From the NCBI GenBank assembly GCA_937891875.1, contig CALATR010000561.1, positions 1-14,607 of the forward strand: a DNA stretch of 14,607 nt, given 5' to 3'. Below the pieces are notes generated by a model. That model did no database searches and was not told the origin of the DNA. It saw nothing but the letters and a program-made list of their open reading frames with translations. Made by a program: the position numbers and the translations under genes. The stretch comes from an uncultured Pseudomonadota bacterium. GTDB lineage: Bacteria; Myxococcota_A; UBA796; GCA-2862545. Below, piece after piece: positions 1 to 7,967 of this stretch. Positions within the stretch are counted from its first letter, which is position 1, and each line of letters opens with the position of its first letter.

Positions 1-16
1 CCAACAGGAGACTGTA

Positions 17-1747
17 ATGAAGTACATCTTCGAAGTACGCATGAAGGACGGCTACACCGTGGAGGACGGGGACTGCGACGACGAGGATCCCGACCGCCAC
101 CCGGGCGCCGACGAGGTGTGCGACCGGATCGACAACGACTGCGACGACCTCGTCGACGCCGAGGACGACGACGTGCTGGACGCGGTGGAGCGCTTCGCGG
201 ACGCCGACGAGGACGGCTTCGGAGACAGCGGGCCACCCCAGCGGGTGTGTTCCGACGCGACCGGGTTCAGCGAGCTGTCCACGGACTGCGACGACACCAA
301 CGCGGCCGTGTACCCGGGGGCCGAGGAGGTCTGCGGGGACGACGTCAAGAACGACTGCGACGCCCTCCTCCCGGACGTGTGGGAGCTGTGTGTCGACCTC
401 GCCCCGTCGAAGGCGGTCTTCACGACTCGGGCCCGGGACAGCTGGGACTACCTGGGCTCCACCCTGCGCACCATCGACGACTTCGACGGGGACGGGGTTC
501 GCGACGTGATCGTCGGCGCGCCTCACCCCCTTGGCGCGGGCGACGCGGTGGCACCAGGCAAGGCGTACGTGCTGCGGGGAGGCGCCCTGTCCGGAGTCTC
601 CGATGTCGAGCGGAGCGCCGAGCTCATGTTCCAGGGCAGCGAGAACGTCGACTTCGCCGGCTCCGCGGTCGCCGCAGCGGGAGACCAGGACGGAGACGGC
701 CTGACCGAGGTGCTGATCGGTGCCTGGCGGATCGACGGCACGGTGCGAGACGCCGGGGCGGTCTACGTCATCAACGGCGGCACCAGCGGGATCCGGACTG
801 CCGACTCGGCACCGGTGACGATCCTCGGCCTGGAAGGCCACGAAGGCTTCGGATCGGCCCTGGACGGCGGCGCCGATCAAGACGGTGACGGAACCCCCGA
901 CTTCATCGTCGGCGCCCGCGCCGCCAGGCGCTACACCGGTGCGGCCTACCTCTTCACGTCGATGCCGGCCTCGTCCACGACCGCCGAAGACGCCGACGCG
1001 ATCCTCACCGGTGAGATCGCCAGTGCGGATGCCGGGTTCGCCGTCTCCATGCGCGGCGACACCAATGGAGATGGGCTCTCCGACCTGCTGATCGGCTCCC
1101 CCGGGACCGGTGAGGAGCTCCGCGCCGGCAACGCCACCCTCGTCGAGTGGTCGGTCTCGGGCACGATGCCTCTCGCCGACGCGGCGGACGTGATCCTCGA
1201 CGGGGACGACGCGAAGAACCGCGGAGGCACCAGCGTCGACTTCATCGGCGACTTCGATGGCGACGGCCTGGACGACATCGCCGTGGGCGCCCCCGATGCG
1301 GCGGGCACGAACGGCTGGCTGACCGGTGCCGCCTACGTCGTTCGGGGCGGGGTCAGCGAGAGCTCCGTGCTCGATGACGCGGCCCTCCTGCGCCTCGATG
1401 GCGCATCACCGACCGACTCGCTCGGCAACCACGTCGCTGGAGCCGGAGACGTCAACGGCGACGGCCTCGCCGACCTGCTCGTGCACGCGGGCGACCACGG
1501 GGGCACCCTGCAGGGGTTCGGCGCCGTGTACCTGATCCTGGGCGGACAGAGCGGCACCCTCGACGCGGCTACCCACGACCTGCGGATCGAGGGACGGACC
1601 GCCGAGGGGTTCCTCGGAGGCGCGATGGACTGCGCCGGGGACGTCGATGGAGACGGCCTCGACGACCTCTACATCGGCTTCCCCGGCGACAACTTCCGCA
1701 CCACCCGGGGAGGTACCGTCTACCTCCTGGATGGCGGCGGGATCTAG
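17..1747 (+). CDS. MopE-type Cys/Asp-rich protein with seven FG-GAP repeats
   Basis: 576 residues. Two Cys-containing acidic motifs of the putative metal-binding MopE type (DCDD...HPGA.EVC...NDCD) lie at about residues 19-45 and 89-118. Seven FG-GAP/integrin-alpha-like repeats follow, each a calcium-loop motif D-x-[DN]-G-D-G followed by a hydrophobic strand and often a G-A or G-P turn, near residues 154, 222, 288, 348, 412, 477 and 542. The regular spacing of about 65 residues predicts a seven-bladed beta-propeller. Such proteins are usually secreted or surface-attached and bind Ca2+ or act in adhesion; the ligand here is unknown. The start is supported by AGGAG six bases upstream. Oddly there is no signal peptide: the first 13 or so residues (MKYIFEVRMKDGY) do not resemble this family, and the metal-binding motif follows at once. 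The true N-terminus may be lost through a fusion or misassembly. The ORF stays open to the window edge. It converges on the next gene with 8 bases between. Confidence 0.85.
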   Translation: MKYIFEVRMKDGYTVEDGDCDDEDPDRHPGADEVCDRIDNDCDDLVDAEDDDVLDAVERFADADEDGFGDSGPPQRVCSDATGFSELSTDCDDTNAAVYPGAEEVCGDDVKNDCDALLPDVWELCVDLAPSKAVFTTRARDSWDYLGSTLRTIDDFDGDGVRDVIVGAPHPLGAGDAVAPGKAYVLRGGALSGVSDVERSAELMFQGSENVDFAGSAVAAAGDQDGDGLTEVLIGAWRIDGTVRDAGAVYVINGGTSGIRTADSAPVTILGLEGHEGFGSALDGGADQDGDGTPDFIVGARAARRYTGAAYLFTSMPASSTTAEDADAILTGEIASADAGFAVSMRGDTNGDGLSDLLIGSPGTGEELRAGNATLVEWSVSGTMPLADAADVILDGDDAKNRGGTSVDFIGDFDGDGLDDIAVGAPDAAGTNGWLTGAAYVVRGGVSESSVLDDAALLRLDGASPTDSLGNHVAGAGDVNGDGLADLLVHAGDHGGTLQGFGAVYLILGGQSGTLDAATHDLRIEGRTAEGFLGGAMDCAGDVDGDGLDDLYIGFPGDNFRTTRGGTVYLLDGGGI

Positions 1748-1755
1748 GCGACGAA

Positions 1756-2043
1756 TCAGAAGGACAGACGCTTCTGGATGCTGCCGTCCTTGCGGTGCAC
1801 GACGACCGCCAGCTCGCGCTCGGTGGCGATGGACTTCGCCCGTTCCAGCGCCTCGGCCTTGGTGGGGGTGACCGCGATCACCACATCCGACCCGGCGAAG
1901 CCCGCCTTCCAGTTGTCGCCCTGGGTGGTGACGTGGATGGGACCCGACACGTCGTCGGGGATGGGATCGGCGAGCTCGGTACGGTCGGCCTCGAGGGCCG
2001 GATCGGCGGGAATGCGGCCGTCAGGATTGCGGGTCAGGGTCAT
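1756..2043 (-). CDS. DUF2188 domain protein
   Basis: 95 residues, small and soluble, with no signal peptide or membrane segment. The C-terminal half (about residues 36-95) fits DUF2188: a short strand ending in a G-D-N-W turn, a helix rich in Ala/Glu beginning T-K-A-E-A and ending in A-K-S-I-A, then a strand V-V-V-H and an R-K-D-G-S-I-Q turn before the end. In this family the domain packs as a small alpha/beta unit; its biochemical role is not known. The first 35 residues are polar and proline-rich and look disordered. The ATG is supported by AAGGAG (2049-2054 on the minus strand) with five bases of spacing. It is transcribed divergently from the oxidoreductase gene. The family call rests on recognising the pattern by eye. 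Confidence 0.75.
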   Translation of the reverse strand: MTLTRNPDGRIPADPALEADRTELADPIPDDVSGPIHVTTQGDNWKAGFAGSDVVIAVTPTKAEALERAKSIATERELAVVVHRKDGSIQKRLSF

Positions 2044-2175
2044 GCTTGCTCCTTGGTGTGGGTTTCATCAACACTTTTCATGTATGCAGGAATCACCAAG
2101 AATGCAAACAAGCGGACCTGCCCATGCAAGCACGCGGCCTCGCGCGACGGCGTTATGCGCGGCGCCGAGGTGACC
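2044..2175. promoter_or_regulatory. AT-richer divergent spacer with possible promoters
   Basis: Bases 2060-2115 are clearly richer in A and T than the genes on either side, as expected of a promoter region. For the minus-strand DUF2188 gene a weak sigma70-like pair is visible: TTGCAT (complement of 2102-2107), 17 bases, then TACATG (complement of 2079-2084), giving a leader of about 30 bases. For the plus strand, TTTTCA (2075-2080), 17 bases and AAGAAT (2098-2103) match the consensus at four of six positions each. Both are weak matches. Two copies of ATGCA (2084-2088 and 2102-2106) lie 18 bases apart. Confidence 0.35.
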
Positions 2176-3189
2176 ATGCGACAGATCTGGATCTCACGCC
2201 CCGGCGACCCCGACGTCCTCGAGCTCCGAGAGGCGGAGGATCCCGTCCCCGGACCGGGTCAGGTCCGCATCCGCGCCGTGGCCAGCGGCATCAACTTCGC
2301 CGATCTCATGGGCCGAATGGGCACCTACCCGGACGCGCCCGGGCGCACCTACGTGCCCGGCTACGAGGTGGCGGGTCCCATCGACGCAGTCGGAGAGGGC
2401 GTGGACGAAGCCCGGATCGGCGAGGTCGTGGCCGCCATGACCCGCTTCGGAGGCTACTCCGACGTGGTCGTCGTCGACACGGTGCAGGCGGTGCGGGTGC
2501 CCGACGGCATGGACCCCATCGTGGCCGCCGGCATCCCCGTCGTCGGGCTCACCGCGTGGATGCTGCTGGAGGTGTTCGGCCGGATCCGCGAGGGAGACCG
2601 GGTGCTGGTGCACTCCGCGGGCGGCGGCGTCGGACTCGCGGCGTTGGACCTCATCAAGCGGCGGGGAGCGGTCGCCATCGGCACCGCGTCGAAGGGCAAG
2701 CACGAGCGGCTCCTGGAGCGCGGCTACGACCAGCTCATCGACTACCGGACCGAGGACTTCGAGGCGGTGCTGAAGGACGCGAAGGTCGACCGCATCCTCG
2801 ACCCCGTCGGCGGCGAGAGCTGGGCCAAGGGCCTGCGGATCCTGCGCACTGGCGGCCTGCTCGGCTGCTTCGGCTTCTCGAACGCCGCCACCGGCACCAG
2901 CCGCAACGTGGTGAGCCTCGTCGGGGGCATGATGCAGGTGCCCTGGCTCAAGTCGAATCCGGTCAGCTTCATGAACGACAACGTGGGCATGTACGGGGTG
3001 AACATGGGCCACCTGTGGGACGAGTCCGAGCGCGTCGCCGGCTGGCTCGGCGAGCTGTTCGACCTGTGGGAGCAGGGCGCGCTGCGCCCCCACGTCGACC
3101 AGACCTTCCCCTTCGCCGAGGCGGCCGCCGCCCACCAGTACATCCACGACCGCAAGAACTTCGGCAAGGTCGTGCTCACCACGGACTGA
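2176..3189 (+). CDS. VAT1-like zinc-independent quinone oxidoreductase (MDR family)
   Basis: 337 residues, the normal length for a medium-chain dehydrogenase/reductase. The N-terminal GroES-like domain (about 1-115) contains N-F-A-D-L-M and T-R-F-G-G-Y. The NADPH-binding Rossmann fold has the glycine motif HSAGGGVG at about 146-153. The Cys cluster for structural zinc is absent, so this is a zinc-free quinone oxidoreductase or enoyl reductase type. The stretch K-S-N-P-V...G-V-N-M-G-H-L-W-D-E in the C-terminal half is characteristic of the branch related to synaptic vesicle protein VAT-1. The expected reaction is NADPH-dependent reduction of quinones or alpha,beta-unsaturated carbonyls in the cytoplasm; the substrate cannot be told. 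The ATG at 2176 was chosen because GAGG lies five bases upstream; an in-frame ATG at 2155 has no good ribosome binding site. The ABC1-type kinase gene follows 77 bases downstream. Confidence 0.9.
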   Translation: MRQIWISRPGDPDVLELREAEDPVPGPGQVRIRAVASGINFADLMGRMGTYPDAPGRTYVPGYEVAGPIDAVGEGVDEARIGEVVAAMTRFGGYSDVVVVDTVQAVRVPDGMDPIVAAGIPVVGLTAWMLLEVFGRIREGDRVLVHSAGGGVGLAALDLIKRRGAVAIGTASKGKHERLLERGYDQLIDYRTEDFEAVLKDAKVDRILDPVGGESWAKGLRILRTGGLLGCFGFSNAATGTSRNVVSLVGGMMQVPWLKSNPVSFMNDNVGMYGVNMGHLWDESERVAGWLGELFDLWEQGALRPHVDQTFPFAEAAAAHQYIHDRKNFGKVVLTTD

Positions 3190-3221
3190 CCGGCTCACGG
3201 GGCGGACACACCCATCACAGT

Positions 3222-3235
3222 TTGCACGGATGCAA
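3222..3235. promoter_or_regulatory. TTGCA-N4-TGCAA inverted repeat, possible operator
   Basis: A perfect inverted repeat with five-base arms (TTGCA, CGGA spacer, TGCAA) sits between the VAT1-like gene and the ABC1-type kinase gene. It overlaps the left element of a weak sigma70-like pair: TTGCAC (3222-3227), 17 bases, TATGAA (3245-3250). A repressor bound here would block such a promoter. The predicted start of transcription would fall at the ribosome binding site, leaving almost no leader, which argues against this exact promoter. No regulator gene is adjacent. Confidence 0.3.
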
Positions 3236-3266
3236 CTTCTGGACTATGAAAGGTTCAGGAGTATTC

Positions 3267-4895
3267 GTGAACCTCGCCCTGTTCGATCTGTCTGACGTGT
3301 CCGCCCGCACCGCGCGCCTGCGCGAGGTGACCGGCATCCTGAACAAGCACGACCTGCTGCCCACGTCGCGGGCGAACCCCGACACCCTGCCCGAGCGCCT
3401 GCACGCCGCCCTGCTCGAGGTCGGACCCACCGGCGTGAAGCTCGGTCAGTTCCTCGCCCAGCGCCCGGATCTGGTCTCGCCAGAGGTCGTGTCCCAGCTG
3501 GGCTCGCTGCACGCGGACGTACCGCCCGAGCCGTCCGCTGTGTCCCGGCGCACCTTCGAGGAAGAGACCGGCCAGACCATAGACACCGCGTTCGCCTCGT
3601 TCTGGCCCGAGCCCATCGCCAGCGGATCGGTCGGCCAGGTCTTCCACGCCCGCCTGCACGACGGCCGAGCCGTGGTCGTCAAGATCCGCCGCGAAGGCGC
3701 ACTCGAGAGCTGCCGGGTCGATCTGCTGGTCCTGCGCGACGTCGCCCGCATGGCCGGCGCCTTCGGCATGGACGAGGGCATGGGCGCCAGCGACATCGCC
3801 CAGCGCTTCTCCGAGGCCGTGCTGGCCGAGCTCGACTTCCGCCAGGAGGCCGCCCACCTGCGCTGGTTCCACGACTTCTTCGAGGACGACGATCGCGTCG
3901 AGATCCCCGAGGTCGTCGATGCCCTGTCGACCGAGGCGGTGCTGACGATGACCCGCCTCGAGGGCGTGCCCATCGCCGACGAGCCGCGCATCGAGATGAT
4001 GGACGTCGACCGCGGCGAGCTCGCCAGCCGCGGGGTCGACCTGGTGCTCCAGATGATCCGCGCGGGCCGCTTCCACGCCGATCCCCACCCCGGCAACCTG
4101 CTGCTCTACGAGGACGGACGCGTCGGCCTCGTCGACTTCGGCATGGTCGGCCACCTGAGTCCCGAGGCCCGGCGCCACCTCATGCGCGGCGTGTCCGCGT
4201 TCCTCGACAACGACGCCCGACGCTGCGCGAAGGCCCTGCGCCGGGTCTGCAAGTCCCACAAGGACGTCGACACGGCCAGCCTGGAGCGCGACCTGCAGGT
4301 GCTGCTCGACCGCTACGGCGCGATGGACCTCGCCGATCTACCCGTGCAGGACGTGCTCCTCGACAGTGTCGCCGTGCTCCGCGAGCATGGCCTCGAGCTG
4401 GGCGGCGACAACGCCCTGCTCCTGCGCTGCCTGCTCCTGCTCGACGGCACCGCCCGCCGCATCGACGCCGACGTGAACCTGGTCGAGGCCATCTCCCGGA
4501 GCCAGGCGACGGGCATGCCCGACGGCCTCGCCGACCTCCTCCCACCCCTGCTGGAGAGCGGCGCTGGCTCCGCGGCCCGCAGTGTCTTCGGCAGCGTAGA
4601 CGCCCTGCTCGACGTGCCCGAGGACGTCGGCGGCCTGCTCGAGGTGGTGCGCGACGGCCGGCTCGCGGTCAAGGTCTCGCTGGAGGGGCTCGACGGCGCG
4701 GTGCACCGCCTCACCTGGGCGACCGTCAGCGCCGCCCTGCTGCTCGGCGGCTGCGTGCTGCTCGCCGCCGAGGTCGCTCCGGTCGTCCTCGGCATCTCGC
4801 TGTTCGGCCTGTTCCTGCTGCTGACCGGCTCGGTCTCCAGCATCGCCCTGCTGGTCTCGATCGCCCTGCACCACCTGGGCCGCAAGTCCCGCTGA
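3267..4895 (+). CDS. ABC1/UbiB-family atypical kinase with C-terminal membrane helices
   Basis: 542 residues. The N-terminal extension carries the family's KxGQ motif (K58-L-G-Q61), which folds over the active site. The nucleotide loop reads PIASGSVGQV (about 116-125), the phosphate-binding lysine is in V-V-V-K-I-R, the catalytic loop is HADPHPGN (about 269-276) and the metal site is the DFG-like D290-F-G. All key residues are present. Two hydrophobic helices at about 482-540 anchor it in the inner membrane, as in UbiB. UbiB/COQ8 relatives support ubiquinone synthesis or lipid-quinone handling through ATPase-like activity; the role here is inferred. The loop has S-G-S where UbiB/COQ8 proteins usually have A-A-S, giving a more kinase-like glycine loop. 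The GTG at 3267 was chosen for AGGAG (3257-3261) with five bases of spacing; the ATG at 3246 lacks a site. It may share a role in quinone chemistry with the upstream oxidoreductase. It ends three bases before a convergent gene. Confidence 0.9.
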   Translation: MNLALFDLSDVSARTARLREVTGILNKHDLLPTSRANPDTLPERLHAALLEVGPTGVKLGQFLAQRPDLVSPEVVSQLGSLHADVPPEPSAVSRRTFEEETGQTIDTAFASFWPEPIASGSVGQVFHARLHDGRAVVVKIRREGALESCRVDLLVLRDVARMAGAFGMDEGMGASDIAQRFSEAVLAELDFRQEAAHLRWFHDFFEDDDRVEIPEVVDALSTEAVLTMTRLEGVPIADEPRIEMMDVDRGELASRGVDLVLQMIRAGRFHADPHPGNLLLYEDGRVGLVDFGMVGHLSPEARRHLMRGVSAFLDNDARRCAKALRRVCKSHKDVDTASLERDLQVLLDRYGAMDLADLPVQDVLLDSVAVLREHGLELGGDNALLLRCLLLLDGTARRIDADVNLVEAISRSQATGMPDGLADLLPPLLESGAGSAARSVFGSVDALLDVPEDVGGLLEVVRDGRLAVKVSLEGLDGAVHRLTWATVSAALLLGGCVLLAAEVAPVVLGISLFGLFLLLTGSVSSIALLVSIALHHLGRKSR

Positions 4896-4898
4896 TCC

Positions 4899-7112
4899 TC
4901 ACTCCCCGCGGTGCGCCGCCGCCCGCGCCTCGGTGCGCTCCCACAGCTGGATGTAGCCCTCCGCCGAGCGGAACAGGGCGTCGATCTCGTCGCCAGCTGC
5001 GTCCTTGCGCGCGTCCTCGACGTACTCGGGGAAGAGCCCGATGTGGGCCATGCCCTCGGTGTTGAAGTCAAAGACGCGCTCGCCGGCGTGAGGCTCGCTG
5101 AAGGTCACGTCGCCGGCGACCGAGGTGAACGGGTAGCTGACCGGATCGACCTGCTCGACGTTGCAGCTCGCCTCCTCGCCGAAGCGGGGGCCGGGCGCAC
5201 CGGCGAAGCCGTTGAGGTCGAAGGCGAAGCCCAGGCTCGGGTGCAGCCCCGCGGCGATGGTGTCGTCGAGGCGGGCCTGGTAGCCGCGCCAGGACTGCCC
5301 CTTCTGCTGGGGGTCGTGGCAGCGCCCGAGCTCGCGGAAGCTGATCCCGCCGATGTCGTAGAGCTGGCCGCGGTTGTCGTTGCCGTGGGTGCCGACCGCC
5401 GGGTAGTCCGCCGCCTGCAGGATCTCGAAGGCGCGCTGGTAGGCGCGCTGAGGCAGGTGGTCCAGCTCGACGATCATGCCGCGCTGCATGAGCTCGTCGA
5501 TGAGCTGCTCGCCCAGCGGGGTGAGCCCGTGGGTCTGGCAGAACTCGCCCTCGACCGAGCCCGCGGACAGCTCGCTGAAGTAGGGCAGGAGCGTCTTGAT
5601 GGGGTCGTCCTCGATGCCGCTGAAGTCCAGCGGGGGCTCGTCGAGCTGGTAGGACTCCCGGGGCTCCAGGAAGCCCTTGAACTGCACGGGGCCATCGTCG
5701 AAGACGGTCTGAAGACCAGGGCAATCCTCGGTCTTGCTCGTGTAGTACCCGCTGTTGATGACGTTGCCGAGCTCGATGAAGCCGCCGTGGCCATCGCCGG
5801 CGGAGAAGGCGTTGTCGTACTTGTGCACCGGGAAGAGCACGCGCACGCCGCGGTCGTGGTACCTGTCGAGCTGCTCGCGCACGTGGTCGAGGTCGCACGC
5901 GGGGCTGTCGTCGCGGGGGGACAGGTAGCAGTCGAACAGGTTCGACGTCTCGATGCCCAGGACCACCGCCATCTTTCCGTCGGCGATGACCGCGCGCGCC
6001 TCCGCGGGAGTGGTGACGATGCGGAACCAGCCCTTCCCCGGCCCGCCGGCCTGGGCGTCGATGTAGCGCTCCATGGCGTACGCGGCGTCGATCTGCCGGT
6101 CGACGCCCACCATGTCGGCGCAGTCGTAGCGGCCGGGCACCAGCTCCGCGCCCACCGAGATGTCGCAGATCACCTCGTTGGTGGTCGCGTGCTGCACGAC
6201 CAGCCGCAGCCCGGCGAGGTACGCCCGCTCGAGCCAGCGGTGGTACTGCACCTGGTGCGTCGAGCGGTGCCGCGCGTCGGGCCAGTCGGTGAACGTCGGG
6301 TAGCCGTCGGTCGCGTGGTTGTCCTCTTCGAGCTCGCCTACGACGAGGTCGGTGATGACCGAGGTGAGGCTGCCGCCGTCGGCGCCGCCGTTGTCGTAGG
6401 CGTAGCCGAAGAAGTCCTTGCGCCCCATCTCGCCGTGGTGGATGGCGCAGTCGTGCAGCGCGTGCTCGACGCCGAGCGGGTGGAAGGGGCTGCCGTGGTA
6501 GAGGCTGCCTGCGAAGCCGAAGTTGGTGAAGATGTGGCTGTGCGCATCGACGATGCCGTACAGCTCGCCGTCCTCGAAGGTCGTGCGGGTGACGGCCCCC
6601 TCGGCGTCCAGGGACAGCTCCGGCGGCGCAGCGCAGCCTTCTGCGGGTTCGAGGCGGATCCTCGCCCCCTTGCGCTCCTTGTCGACCACCCCGTCCGAGC
6701 CCAGCAGCCGGGTCGGATCCTGCTTGCTGCGCAGCTGGAAGCGGTCCTTCTTGCGCGAGCTGGGCTCGAGCAGCCACTCGGCGCCCGAGACGTAGCCGTC
6801 CTGCACCAGCGTGATGTCCGAGTCCAGGGTCTCCTGGCGCACCAGGCCGTCGCCCTCGCGTACGACGTAGCCGCCGTCGGGATCGTGCAGCAGGTAGGTG
6901 CCCAGGTCCGACGGGCGCAGGAAGAAGGGCGTCGCCGCACCCTGCTCGGCGGAAAACGCGTAGCTGTCGCCGTCGCGGACCAGGAAGTCGTCCCCGTCGG
7001 CGATGGCGTAGCAGCCGTTGGCGACCCCGTACACGTCGAGGTGGGAGTTGTCGGGCACGCAGGCGGCCGCCGACGCGAGGGCCAGGGCAGCGAGGAGGGG
7101 CTGGCGGATCAT
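4899..7112 (-). CDS. Lipoprotein, beta-trefoil-like domain plus M19 dipeptidase-like metallohydrolase
   Basis: 737 residues. The start MIRQPLLAALALASAAAC is a lipoprotein-type signal with C18 as the likely lipidated residue, though the -3 position is Ala rather than Leu. Residues about 25-180 look like a beta-trefoil (fascin/ricin-like) module, with repeated short strands and aromatic/Gly turns. The catalytic part resembles the TIM barrel of renal dipeptidase (M19) in the amidohydrolase superfamily: D189-A-H-S-H with H191 and H193, G-I-E388 matching the bridging glutamate, E-L-D-H552 and G-T-H576 matching the paired histidines, and FDLNG around D632. M19 enzymes usually have HxD where this has HxH. 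It probably acts outside the cytoplasm on a peptide, amide or ester; the substrate is unknown. The ATG at 7112 was chosen for the signal peptide and a GGAG upstream; an in-frame extension to 7154 would bury the signal. It lies 66 bases downstream of the MCP-like gene on the same strand. Confidence 0.75.
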   Translation of the reverse strand: MIRQPLLAALALASAAACVPDNSHLDVYGVANGCYAIADGDDFLVRDGDSYAFSAEQGAATPFFLRPSDLGTYLLHDPDGGYVVREGDGLVRQETLDSDITLVQDGYVSGAEWLLEPSSRKKDRFQLRSKQDPTRLLGSDGVVDKERKGARIRLEPAEGCAAPPELSLDAEGAVTRTTFEDGELYGIVDAHSHIFTNFGFAGSLYHGSPFHPLGVEHALHDCAIHHGEMGRKDFFGYAYDNGGADGGSLTSVITDLVVGELEEDNHATDGYPTFTDWPDARHRSTHQVQYHRWLERAYLAGLRLVVQHATTNEVICDISVGAELVPGRYDCADMVGVDRQIDAAYAMERYIDAQAGGPGKGWFRIVTTPAEARAVIADGKMAVVLGIETSNLFDCYLSPRDDSPACDLDHVREQLDRYHDRGVRVLFPVHKYDNAFSAGDGHGGFIELGNVINSGYYTSKTEDCPGLQTVFDDGPVQFKGFLEPRESYQLDEPPLDFSGIEDDPIKTLLPYFSELSAGSVEGEFCQTHGLTPLGEQLIDELMQRGMIVELDHLPQRAYQRAFEILQAADYPAVGTHGNDNRGQLYDIGGISFRELGRCHDPQQKGQSWRGYQARLDDTIAAGLHPSLGFAFDLNGFAGAPGPRFGEEASCNVEQVDPVSYPFTSVAGDVTFSEPHAGERVFDFNTEGMAHIGLFPEYVEDARKDAAGDEIDALFRSAEGYIQLWERTEARAAAHRGE

Positions 7113-7178
7113 GGGGTCACTCCGAAGGCGCGAGCATACCTCCAGCCGAGCCACGGTCTGCAGATCCCTCCGTCGGCA

Positions 7179-7967
7179 TCAGCCGGCGTGGAGCCGTCCG
7201 ACGAGGTGCAGGAGCTCGTCGAGCCCCCGCTCGAAGTCCTCGTTGAAGTCGAGCGCACGACACCCTGACTCGGCCGTGCGCTGCGCCTCGCTCATGGTGT
7301 CCCGCACGCGGTCCGTGGCGAGGGACAGCTCCGTCTGCGACGCCTCGGAGAGCTCTCGCAGGGCGGCATGCTGCTCGGTCACCTCTCCCGAGAGGACGAC
7401 CGCCTCGGCGTTGATCTGTCCCGCCAGGTCGACGAGCTTGGGCAGCAGGCCGTCCAGTCGCCCACAGGCCGCGGACAAGGACTGCGCCAGACTCCGCACC
7501 TCGCGGGCGAGGTCTCCGGTCGCGGTCGCCACCACGGACAACGGCGCGCCCCCGTGGCCGAGGTGCCCAGCACTGATCAGTGCGTTCAAGGTGACCAGGC
7601 GGGAGGACGACGAGGCGCGCTCCATCTGCCCAGCCGCGGTTCGCAGGTGGATGCTGATCTGGTTCGCCTTCTGCACGGTCTGTTCCCGCAGCTCGCCCTG
7701 TCGCTCGACGTGCGCCTGCGCGTCGTGCAGGACCCGCTCCAGCGCGGTCAGGCCCGCCAGGACCGCCGCGTGCTCGGCGCTGTGGGCTTCCAGGTGCTCG
7801 GACACGCCCTGTGCGTGCGCCACCGTGTCCTGCAGCGCCTGTCGTGACTCGAGAAGTCCCGCCCGGGTGAGCCTCCGGGCGTCCTCGACCCGACCGCGGC
7901 ACTCGGCGAGCAGCTCGTCAGAAGAGGAGGAGTTCACCGGCGTCGAGTGCTTCGTCGCTGTCTTCAT
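7179..7967 (-). CDS. Soluble MCP-hairpin-like coiled-coil protein (second copy)
   Basis: 262 residues, almost wholly helical with heptad patterns, and no membrane segment, HAMP or ligand-binding domain. Residues about 117-163 match the tip of a methyl-accepting chemotaxis protein: R-L-V-T-L-N-A-L-I-S-A, a Gly/His-rich turn (GHLGHGGAP), then S-V-V-A-T...D-L-A-R-E-V-R-S-L-A. The family pattern is L-L-A-L-N-A-A-I-E-A-A...F-A-V-V-A-x-E-V-R-x-L-A. In classical receptors this tip binds CheA and CheW. Several family positions are changed, including the glutamate of I-E-A, so it may have a different partner. The ATG at 7967 overlaps the end of the upstream gene by 50 bases and has AAGGGG six bases before it; translation is likely coupled. 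The serine-rich start (residues 12-16) and the run S-S-S-S before the tip are low complexity. Its likely partners are the neighbouring paralogue, CheY and the divergently encoded CheA-like kinase, by inference. Confidence 0.7.
   Translation of the reverse strand: MKTATKHSTPVNSSSSDELLAECRGRVEDARRLTRAGLLESRQALQDTVAHAQGVSEHLEAHSAEHAAVLAGLTALERVLHDAQAHVERQGELREQTVQKANQISIHLRTAAGQMERASSSSRLVTLNALISAGHLGHGGAPLSVVATATGDLAREVRSLAQSLSAACGRLDGLLPKLVDLAGQINAEAVVLSGEVTEQHAALRELSEASQTELSLATDRVRDTMSEAQRTAESGCRALDFNEDFERGLDELLHLVGRLHAG

Noticed and set aside
1795..2175. N-terminal extension of the oxidoreductase frame upstream of 2176
   Set aside because: It runs across the DUF2188 gene and the divergent spacer, does not resemble the MDR family, and the ATG at 2176 has a ribosome binding site.
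2046..3266. N-terminal extension of the ABC1-type kinase frame through the oxidoreductase gene
   Set aside because: It is Arg/Gly-rich shadow sequence; the family N-terminus begins after the GTG at 3267, which has an ideally spaced AGGAG.
4911..7268. A 785-codon open frame on the plus strand opposite the lipoprotein hydrolase gene
   Set aside because: Its composition is a Val/Ala/Glu/Arg repeat typical of antisense frames, and it has no recognisable domain; the minus-strand product has a signal peptide and metal-site motifs.
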